Assembly (NCBI GenBank): GCA_947478985.1
Contig: CANJYC010000156.1
Location: 1 to 5,314, forward strand
DNA: 5,314 bases
Direction of reading: 5' to 3'
From: Acidobacteriota bacterium
GTDB taxonomy: Bacteria > Acidobacteriota > Vicinamibacteria > Vicinamibacterales > UBA2999
A program made the position numbers and the translations under genes. The first letter of the stretch is position 1, and the number at the start of each line of letters is the position of its first letter. Under the pieces are notes generated by a model. It searched no databases. It saw only the letters and a program-made list of their open reading frames with translations, and had not been told where the DNA came from. Positions 1 to 5,314 of the stretch are shown in pieces.

Positions 1-53
1 ACACCGACGGCCAGGCACAGGCTCGCCGCAACAAGACAGGCTCGCTGGAACAT
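1..53 (-). CDS. Start of an exported protein (partial, runs off the window)
   Basis: An ATG at 53-51 opens a minus-strand frame that stays open to the window edge, giving 17 full codons: MFQRACLVAASLCLAVG. A short start with Arg at position 4, followed by a run of Cys, Leu, Val and Ala, is what an N-terminal signal peptide looks like, so the product is probably exported. The ATG lies 7 bases after the stop of the S55-type gene and on the same strand, which implies one transcript and perhaps coupled translation. No clear Shine-Dalgarno sequence precedes it. Nothing of the mature domain is visible, so no function can be assigned; a secreted or envelope partner of the upstream peptidase-like protein is only a guess. 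Confidence 0.55.
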   Translation of the reverse strand, partial: MFQRACLVAASLCLAVG

Positions 54-60
54 GGACTAC

Positions 61-1899
61 CTATTCTTCGAGTGGGAGTGTGAGTGTCCGCGAGCCGCTG
101 ACCGCCTGATCGGTGGTGATTTCCCACTCGCCGCGGAGCGTGCTCTGCAGCGGGCTGAAGCTGCCACCGCTGCGGTCCGACTCCATGACCGCAAGCACCG
201 ACGGCGGCAACGCCGCGAGCGATTCACCCTTGACCACGGCGCCGCCGTCGCGGCTGACCAGACGGACGTAGAGACGATTGTTTTTTCGCGCGCCGTTCAG
301 GACGCGCATCATCTGGGGCAGGCCGCGCGACTGGAGCGGCTGGATCTGCAGCTCGCGCGCCTCGAACTGCGAGAGACGCGTCGCATCGGCGACCATGATC
401 GAGACCGCGCCGCGCGCGTTCGCGGGAATCTCCACCGGAATCGTCCGGGTGATGGCGTCCCCGCGGAAGGTGCGGAGCAGTATCTTCAGGGTCACGGTCG
501 TCCCCGCCTTGATGCGTGTGCCGTCCACCCAGACGCGCTCAAGCGTGGCGCGGCGCGGCTGTTCGCTGGCCTCGATGTCGAGCGTGAGCCCCTCGATTTC
601 AACGTCCTCGAAGGCATTGCGCAGCACGACATTGAGCGGCCCGACGACGGAGGAGGCGGCGCCGGCCGGTGCCGAGTCGCCCGTGAACAGATCCTCGAAC
701 GACAGGTTGCCGTGCCCCTTGATGCCGGCCGTGCCCTTGACGGCATAGCTCGAGGTGCCCGACTGCCGTTCGTACGCCGTCACCGTGTTGAGGATCGCGA
801 GATAGGCCAGGAGCGGCGTGAACATCTGGTCGTTCACCATCGCCATGCTGAACGTCTTCTTCGTGCCACGCTCGGAGGTCAGCGTCAGCGAGATGGGGAT
901 GGTCTTCGGCGCCGGACCGAGTGTGCCCGCGATCGTCGTGAAGCGATCCTGCTGGACGGTCCCGATGACCTCTCCCGTGCTCGAGATCTTCATCGAGCTG
1001 GTCATGCTCGGCAGCACCGTGTGCACGTAGGCGCGCGTCATCGGGAACTGCGTCGGGCCGAGGTTGTAGAACGGGTGGCCGAAGGCGTAGACACGGCTGC
1101 CGTCGACCTCGGTGACCGTGCCGGTGGCGCCCAGCTCGAGGTCGCCGCTCATCAGCGCGACGCCGAGGGGATCGCCTGGACGGAGTGGGGCGGTGCTGCG
1201 GGGCTGGTCGGTCGTCTGCATGGCCCCGGCAAACACGGGGACAAAGCCGTGGTCGTGGAAATCGTCTGCCAGTGAATTGCCGAGCGCGGATTCGAAGCCG
1301 CCCAGGGTCAACGGTGTCGCGATGGGACGCAGCATCGTGCCGATGCCGGGGTTGACCGAGCCATCACTGCCGGACACCTGGATGTCATTCGGGCTGTCGG
1401 CAAAGGGACGAACCCATGAAAAGGTCTGCCGGAGCGACGCCCGCAGCGAGTCGGGTGTCACCGGCAGCTGCAGTTCCGCAAGCGCCGGCGCCCGGCGGGG
1501 ACCGGGCAGCGATGCGGCTTCGATCATCTCTCCAATTGGCGTAATGCCGGCGATTGGCTCCTTGGAGAACTCGCCCAGGGAATAGGAGACGGCGCCGACC
1601 AGACGACCGTCAATGTAGACGGGGCTCCCGCTCATGCCCGCGATCACCCCGGTATTGGCGAGTGGGCCCCCTTCGAGTCTGGCAAGGATCAGATTGCGTC
1701 GCGTGCCGATGACGTTGTGGAGGACACCGAGGATGTGGGCGGTGAACGTTTCGATGCGGTCACCCTCGAATACGGTCCGTCCAGTGGCGGTCATCCCCGG
1801 GCGGAGGTCATCCACGGGGAAGTAACGTGCCTGGGCGGGAAGACCGACGGCGAGATACAGCAGAAGTGCGATGGAGGCGGCTGCGCTGCGCGTCATCAT
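61..1899 (-). CDS. Secreted SpoIVB-type (peptidase family S55) domain protein
   Basis: This 612-residue protein begins with a signal peptide: Arg4, a hydrophobic core at about 8-20, then AQA before Arg25 as a likely cleavage site. It is therefore probably periplasmic or surface-exposed. Residues 84-104 carry the S55 signature, TG-VIA-GMSGSP-VYIDG-LVGAVSY, with Ser90 as the candidate nucleophile; Glu76 sits where SpoIVB has its acidic residue (Asp363). A second SpoIVB-like element, GATGTVTEVDGSRVYAFGHP, lies at 257-276 and offers His275 as the candidate general base. In Bacillus SpoIVB, as I recall it, the His element comes before the Ser element, so the order here is reversed. The remaining residues, about 390-612, look beta-rich and match nothing I can name. 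SpoIVB is a sporulation signalling protease, but nothing here implies sporulation; the substrate is unknown and activity is unproven. The start is ATG 1899, with a second ATG immediately after it (1896); neither has a clear Shine-Dalgarno sequence. Confidence 0.85.
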   Translation of the reverse strand: MMTRSAAASIALLLYLAVGLPAQARYFPVDDLRPGMTATGRTVFEGDRIETFTAHILGVLHNVIGTRRNLILARLEGGPLANTGVIAGMSGSPVYIDGRLVGAVSYSLGEFSKEPIAGITPIGEMIEAASLPGPRRAPALAELQLPVTPDSLRASLRQTFSWVRPFADSPNDIQVSGSDGSVNPGIGTMLRPIATPLTLGGFESALGNSLADDFHDHGFVPVFAGAMQTTDQPRSTAPLRPGDPLGVALMSGDLELGATGTVTEVDGSRVYAFGHPFYNLGPTQFPMTRAYVHTVLPSMTSSMKISSTGEVIGTVQQDRFTTIAGTLGPAPKTIPISLTLTSERGTKKTFSMAMVNDQMFTPLLAYLAILNTVTAYERQSGTSSYAVKGTAGIKGHGNLSFEDLFTGDSAPAGAASSVVGPLNVVLRNAFEDVEIEGLTLDIEASEQPRRATLERVWVDGTRIKAGTTVTLKILLRTFRGDAITRTIPVEIPANARGAVSIMVADATRLSQFEARELQIQPLQSRGLPQMMRVLNGARKNNRLYVRLVSRDGGAVVKGESLAALPPSVLAVMESDRSGGSFSPLQSTLRGEWEITTDQAVSGSRTLTLPLEE

Positions 1900-1929
1900 A
1901 GGTGCGGCTCGAGGGTGGATTCCTCTGGC

Positions 1930-1958
1930 ACGATACGGGTAAACCGCTGAAACTGCAA
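1930..1958 (-). promoter_or_regulatory. Candidate sigma70-type promoter for the S55-type gene
   Basis: Read on the minus strand, a -35-like TTGCAG (1958-1953) is separated by 17 bases from a -10-like TATCGT (1935-1930). This would start a transcript near 1923, about 25 bases before the ATG at 1899. Spacing and position are good, but the -35 box matches the consensus only in its TTG, so the call is tentative. It would be divergent from the attenuated operon promoter about 20 bases away. Confidence 0.3.
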
Positions 1959-1977
1959 GGGTGCGGGGCCGTTCGGG

Positions 1978-2007
1978 TTGACAGCCGATCAGAGCGTGGG
2001 TTACTGT
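1978..2007 (+). promoter_or_regulatory. Candidate promoter of the trpL-aroDE-trpEG operon
   Basis: A perfect -35 hexamer, TTGACA (1978-1983), is followed after 18 bases by TACTGT (2002-2007). The latter keeps the first, second and last bases of the -10 consensus TATAAT. Transcription would start near 2014, leaving about 17 untranslated bases before the leader ORF at 2031. It is the best promoter match in the gap and lies where an attenuated operon needs one. No operator palindrome for a Trp repressor was recognised over it, which fits control by attenuation alone. Confidence 0.5.
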
Positions 2008-2030
2008 GCGGATTCCTGTTTTTGACGCCG

Positions 2031-2105
2031 ATGAGCCACTCGTTTACCTCCTTCGTGCCGCCTGCCTTCGCCAGCTTCTGGTGGTGGTACCGGACTGCAT
2101 CCTGA
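2031..2105 (+). CDS. trpL: Aromatic amino acid leader peptide (attenuator peptide)
   Basis: This ORF of 24 codons encodes a peptide whose residues 16-20 are FWWWY, all three aromatic amino acids in five consecutive codons (2076-2090). Further Phe codons are at positions 5, 8 and 13, so 8 of 24 residues are aromatic. It ends in TGA at 2103-2105, which is also the first part of the antiterminator strand. Its role would be to act in cis as a sensor: when charged tRNA-Trp (or tRNA-Phe or tRNA-Tyr) is scarce, the ribosome stalls here and the downstream terminator does not form. The peptide itself probably has no function. The start at ATG 2031 has no Shine-Dalgarno sequence; an in-frame TTG at 2022 is an alternative, while an ATG at 1902 lies upstream of the promoter and is unlikely to be used. 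Confidence 0.85.
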   Translation: MSHSFTSFVPPAFASFWWWYRTAS

Positions 2106-2189
2106 AGGGGCGGCTGCCAGCGTCTAGACGCGAAAGATAGAACTCAGCAGATTCCAGCGCCTCTTCAGCCCACCGGTTGAAGAGGCGCT
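2057..2189 (+). promoter_or_regulatory. Attenuator: mutually exclusive 1:2, 2:3 and 3:4 RNA pairings
   Basis: Four RNA strands can be drawn. Strand 1 (2057-2062, GCCGCC, inside the leader ORF) pairs perfectly with GGCGGC at 2109-2114. Strand 2 (2103-2115, TGAAGGGGCGGCT) pairs with strand 3 (2156-2167, AGCGCCTCTTCA) over 12 base pairs, with one G-U and one bulged G2113. Strand 3 pairs instead with strand 4 (2178-2189) to make the terminator. A ribosome stalled at the FWWWY codons would cover to about 2101, leaving strand 2 free to form the antiterminator. A ribosome reaching the stop codon would cover strand 2, so the terminator forms. Without translation, 1:2 forms and again favours termination. 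A 12-base palindrome, GCGTCTAGACGC (2120-2131), lies in the linker between strands 2 and 3. The pairings were read by eye; no folding energy was computed. Confidence 0.8.
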
Positions 2190-2197
2190 TTTGTTTT
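2156..2197 (+). terminator. Intrinsic terminator of the attenuator
   Basis: AGCGCCTCTTCAGCC (2156-2170) and GGTTGAAGAGGCGCT (2175-2189) form a 15-bp stem closed by the loop CACC. All pairs are Watson-Crick except one G-U (2168/2177). The tract TTTTGTTTT follows at 2189-2197. It sits only 13 bases before the aroDE start codon and after no full-size gene on this strand, so it must act on the leader transcript rather than end an upstream gene. The 3' arm contains AAGAGG (2180-2185), a Shine-Dalgarno-like sequence that would be hidden when the hairpin forms. Confidence 0.93.
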
Positions 2198-2215
2198 ATG
2201 ACGTTGTTTTATGAC
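2191..2215 (+). repeat. 13-bp tandem duplication over the aroDE start
   Basis: TTGTTTTATGAC occurs at 2191-2202 and again at 2204-2215, a 12-base perfect repeat with a 13-base period. Each copy contains an ATG (2198 and 2211). Because 13 is not a multiple of three, the two ATGs are in different frames; only the second opens aroDE. The first copy also supplies the distal part of the terminator U tract. The first ATG would give an 11-codon ORF ending at 2233, inside aroDE. Confidence 0.8.
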
Positions 2216-3677
2216 CAGTGCTCAGCTCTGTGAGACCGTGACCGGCCACTCGATGGCCGAGCTGCTTGTCGCGCGCAACAGCGCGACGGCCGGCGACATG
2301 GTCGAGCTGCGTCTGGACGGGGTCCGGGACCTGGATGTCGCAGCTGCGCTACACGGACGCCGTTGCCCTGTCATCGTGACCGTGCGCCCTGTGTGGGAAG
2401 GTGGACGATTCGACGGAAGCGAGAACGACCGGCGGATGCTGCTCGGGCGTGCGCTCGATCTGGGAGCGGAGTTCATCGATGTCGAGTGGCAGGCGGGCTT
2501 TACCGATCTGATTGCGCGGGCGCCGGACCGCGTCATCGTTTCCTCGCACGACTTCAACGGCATTCCAACCGATCTCGAGGCACGCGTGCTGGCGATGCGA
2601 CGGACGGGCGCGGCCGTCGTCAAGATCGCCATCACCCCGGCGCGGCTGACCGACACGCTGCCGCTCAAGGCCATCGCACGTGACGGCGATGCGGTGGTGA
2701 TCGGGATGGGCGATGCCGGGATGCCCAGCCGCCTGCTCGCGACCCGGTTCGGGTCGCGTTGGACCTATGCCGGTGACGGCATCGCGCCCGGACAGATTCC
2801 GGCCCGGCAGATGATCGAACGCTACCGGTTCCGGGAGGTCGACGCCGATACCGCCATCTACGGCGTCGTCAGCGCCAACGCCCGCCACTCACTGTCGCCG
2901 CTGATGCACAACGCGGCCTTTGCCGCCGCGGGTCTCAACGCGGTCTACGTGCCGCTGCGCGCGGCGGACTTCGACGACTTTCTGGCGTTTGGCGAGGCGC
3001 TGCTCATCGCCGGCGCGAGCATCACGATCCCGTTCAAGCTCGATGCCCTGCGGTGCGCACGCGCGGCCGACGAGCTGACGCGATCCGTGGGGGCCGCCAA
3101 TACCCTGCGCCGTGGGACGGGCGGCTGGGACGCCACCAATACCGACGTGGCTGGATTCCTGGCCCCGCTTGAGTCACTCCTCGCGGGTGGTGCGTCCGGA
3201 GACCGCGTGCCGGCAATGTCGTCGGCCATACGCGCAGCGGTGCTGGGTGCGGGCGGTGCGGCGCGGGCCGTGGTGGCGGCGCTGCGGTCACGCGGCGTGG
3301 CGGTGACCGTTCACGCGCGCCGGCAGGAACAGGCGCAGGATCTCGCCGCACTCGGCGCCACGCCGGCCGCGATGCCGCCGGCGCCCGGATCGTGGGACCT
3401 GCTGGTAAATACGACGCCACTCGGTGGCGCGGCGCTGCGAGACGAGTCGCCGCTCCCCGGCGGTCCGTTTGACGGGCGCGTGGTGTACGACCTCACATAC
3501 GGAGCGGGGGAGTCGCGGCTGTTGCGAGACGCGCGGGCGGCGGGATGTCAGGTGCTGGATGGCCTGCCCATGCTCATCGCGCAGGCGGAGCGGCAGTTCG
3601 AGTGGTGGACAGGACAGCGACCGGCAGCCGGCGTCATGGCTGGAGCGATTGGAGCATATGCATCTCACAACCTTTGA
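2211..3677 (+). CDS. aroDE: Bifunctional 3-dehydroquinate dehydratase / shikimate dehydrogenase
   Basis: This 488-residue cytoplasmic fusion would catalyse two consecutive shikimate-pathway steps: 3-dehydroquinate to 3-dehydroshikimate, then NADPH-dependent reduction to shikimate. Residues 1 to about 205 are a type I dehydratase: VELRLD (31-36), SSHDF with catalytic His113, VVKIA with Schiff-base Lys138, SRL with Arg174, and APGQ (192-195). Residues about 216-488 are a shikimate dehydrogenase: HSLSPLMHN (226-234) binding shikimate, TIPFK with catalytic Lys276, GAANTL (294-299), NTD with Asp312, the Rossmann loop GAGGAARA (346-353), NTTPLG (400-405) and DGLPMLIAQ (450-458). Arg370 and Arg371 after the second Rossmann strand fit NADP use. 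The usual Ser of the dehydratase SAPGQ loop appears to be Ile191. An in-frame stop at 2199-2201 makes ATG 2211 the first ATG in frame, although no Shine-Dalgarno lies at normal distance. The gene is first in the attenuated operon and overlaps trpE by 20 bases. Confidence 0.95.
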   Translation: MTSAQLCETVTGHSMAELLVARNSATAGDMVELRLDGVRDLDVAAALHGRRCPVIVTVRPVWEGGRFDGSENDRRMLLGRALDLGAEFIDVEWQAGFTDLIARAPDRVIVSSHDFNGIPTDLEARVLAMRRTGAAVVKIAITPARLTDTLPLKAIARDGDAVVIGMGDAGMPSRLLATRFGSRWTYAGDGIAPGQIPARQMIERYRFREVDADTAIYGVVSANARHSLSPLMHNAAFAAAGLNAVYVPLRAADFDDFLAFGEALLIAGASITIPFKLDALRCARAADELTRSVGAANTLRRGTGGWDATNTDVAGFLAPLESLLAGGASGDRVPAMSSAIRAAVLGAGGAARAVVAALRSRGVAVTVHARRQEQAQDLAALGATPAAMPPAPGSWDLLVNTTPLGGAALRDESPLPGGPFDGRVVYDLTYGAGESRLLRDARAAGCQVLDGLPMLIAQAERQFEWWTGQRPAAGVMAGAIGAYASHNL

Positions 3678-5123
3678 GGAGTTCCGCGAGCTGGCGCAGC
3701 GCGGCACCTTCGTGCCGATCTACAAGGAGATCGTCGCCGATCTCCTGACGCCGGTCTCGGCGTTCCTGAAGATCGCGGAACACTCGGATTACGCGTTCCT
3801 CCTCGAATCGGTCGAGGGCGGCGAGCAGGTCGGCCGGTATTCCTTCCTCGGCAAGGACCCGTTCCTGATCCTGCGGTCGCGCGGGGGCAAGACGATTGTC
3901 GACCGCGCCGGACAGACGTCGGAGTCGGATCGGCCGTTCATCGAGGTGCTGCGCGAGCTGATGGCCAGCGTGCACGCCCCGGTCGTCCCCGGCCTGCCGC
4001 GCTTCACCGGCGGTGCCGTCGGCTATCTCGGGTACGACGCCGCGGCCTGGTTCGAGCCGGTTACGCTGCAGCCCGGCGCCGAGGTGGAGGATGAAGCGGG
4101 CTTCATGCTCTTCGACACGGTGCTGGCGTTCGACCACGTCCGCCACCGGATTCTCATCATCGCGAACGCGCGGATCACGGGCGACGAGGATCTCGAGTCG
4201 CTCTATCAGTTTGCCTGCGCCAAGATCGCGTTCGTCGAGCGTGAGCTGGAACGGCCGCTGTCCAAGGCCGCGCGTGCCGACGCGCCGCCGATTGCGGTGA
4301 CTTCGAATGTCAGCCGCGATCAGTTCGAGTCGATGGTGCGTACGGCCAAGGAATACATCGCCGCCGGCGATGTGTACCAGGTGGTGCTCTCGCAGCGCTT
4401 CGAGACGCCGCTCACGGCCGACCCGTTCACCGTGTACCGCGCGCTGCGCCACGTGAACCCGTCGCCCTACATGTATTTTCTCCGTCTCGGTGAGCGATCG
4501 ATCGTCGGCTCGTCGCCGGAGATGCTCGTCCGGGTCGAGGGGCGTCGCGTTGAGACGCACCCGATTGCCGGCACGCGGCCGCGTGGCCGCAATGAAGAGG
4601 AAGACCTCCGGTTGGCCGAGGAGCTCAAGCGCAGCGAGAAGGAGCGCGCCGAGCACGTCATGCTGGTCGACCTCGGCCGTAACGACGTCGGGCGGGTGTC
4701 GGCGTACGGCTCCGTGAAGGTGCCGACCTACATGGCACTGGAGCGCTACTCGCACGTCATGCACCTGGTCTCGATCGTCGAGGGGACGCTGGCGCCTGAG
4801 CATGATCGGCTCGATGCGCTCGTGGCCTGCTTCCCGGCCGGCACGGTGTCGGGCGCACCGAAAGTCCGGGCCATGGAAATCATCGCGGAGCTGGAGAACC
4901 GGCGCCGGGGTGTCTACGCCGGCGCGGTCGGGTACCTGGACTTCGCCGGGAATCTCGATTTCTGCATCACTATCCGCACCGTGCAGATCGAGCAGGGACG
5001 TGCCTACGTGCAGGCCGGGGCCGGCATCGTCGCCGACTCGAATCCTGCGGCGGAATATGAGGAAACGCGCGACAAGGCTCGCGCGGTCATCACAGCGCTC
5101 GAGTTAGCGCAGGCCGGTCTGTA

Positions 5124-5124
<1 letters not shown>
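3658..5124 (+). CDS. trpE: Anthranilate synthase component I
   Basis: This 488-residue chorismate-utilising enzyme would convert chorismate to anthranilate with ammonia supplied by TrpG, the committed step of tryptophan synthesis. The N-terminal domain carries LLES (48-51), the tryptophan feedback-binding motif, which together with NPSPYM (267-272) points to allosteric inhibition and to TrpE rather than PabB. The catalytic domain shows HPIAGTRPRG (301-310), AEHVMLVDLGRND (331-343), FPAGTVSGAPK (392-402), YAGAVGYLDFAGNLDF (420-435) and AGAGIVADSNPAAEYEET (453-470), all standard for the family, and the length is normal. The reading frame is open well upstream, but ATG 3658 gives the expected N-terminus (MHLTTFEEF). 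That ATG lies inside the last codons of aroDE, with GGAG at 3642-3645 and 3651-3654 (12 and 3 bases away, neither ideal), so coupled translation is likely. Its stop overlaps the trpG start. Confidence 0.97.

Positions 5125-5314
<190 letters not shown>

Noticed and set aside
17..45. 10-base direct repeat ACAGGCTCGC (17-26 and 36-45)
   Set aside because: It falls within the signal-peptide codons of the partial gene, in different frames. It is short and GC-rich with no further copies noticed, so chance is the simplest explanation.
52..1275. Long plus-strand open frame (407 codons) opposite the S55-type gene
   Set aside because: Its product is rich in Arg, His, Asp and Ala with no recognisable motif, as expected for the antisense of a high-GC gene. 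The minus strand encodes a coherent signal peptide and S55 motifs.
2079..2093. T-box-like sequence TGGTGGTGGTACCGG, resembling the conserved GGTGGNACCGCG of T-box riboswitches
   Set aside because: It consists of the three Trp codons, the Tyr codon and an Arg codon of the leader peptide. Only about 65 bases separate it from the likely transcription start, too few for a specifier stem. The terminator 5' arm pairs with 2103-2115, not with this element.
1902..2105. Longer 67-codon version of the leader ORF starting at ATG 1902
   Set aside because: The ATG lies upstream of the TTGACA promoter candidate and within the divergent promoter region; the sequence before 2031 has no leader-like character. 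The short ORF from 2031 fits an attenuator.
3424..3657. Extended N-terminus for trpE from an ATG at 3424
   Set aside because: This stretch codes for the end of AroDE in another frame, and its translation is Arg/Ser/Cys-rich shadow sequence. TrpE homology begins with the Met at 3658.
3634..4803. Long minus-strand open frame (389 codons) opposite trpE
   Set aside because: It is an antisense shadow of trpE with Arg/His-rich low-information sequence; trpE is unmistakable on the plus strand.

Overview
The window (about 65% G+C by eye, not counted) is a divergent gene pair region from a bacterial chromosome. A fused 3-dehydroquinate dehydratase/shikimate dehydrogenase directly ahead of trpE and trpG, next to a secreted SpoIVB/S55-type peptidase gene, suggests a high-GC acidobacterium, perhaps of the Vicinamibacteria. 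That assignment is inference from gene content and protein style. There are no mobile elements, CRISPR arrays, rRNA or tRNA genes.

Minus strand, 1-1899: an exported protein of 612 residues with the GMSGSP motif of peptidase family S55 (61-1899) is followed, 7 bases past its stop, by the start of a second exported protein (1-53, cut by the window edge). The pair looks like one transcription unit reading leftwards.

Control region, 1900-2210: this 311-base gap is dense with signals. It holds a candidate divergent promoter pair and a 24-codon leader ORF (2031-2105) containing a Phe-Trp-Trp-Trp-Tyr run. Beyond it lie a 15-bp terminator hairpin with a U tract (2156-2197) and an antiterminator arm at the leader stop codon (2103-2115) that can pair with the 5' arm of the terminator. 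Together these make a classical ribosome-mediated transcription attenuator. The main discovery in the window is this attenuator, whose leader reads all three aromatic amino acids ahead of an operon that mixes the common shikimate pathway with the tryptophan branch. The start site of the first operon gene also lies in a 13-bp tandem duplication that creates two out-of-frame ATGs.

Plus strand, 2211-5314: aroDE (2211-3677), trpE (3658-5124) and trpG (5124 to the window end) overlap by 20 and 1 bases and are probably translationally coupled. AroDE makes shikimate from 3-dehydroquinate, two common-pathway steps before chorismate. TrpE and TrpG then form anthranilate synthase, which commits chorismate to tryptophan. 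TrpE keeps the LLES tryptophan-feedback motif, so flux is probably controlled both by attenuation and by enzyme inhibition.
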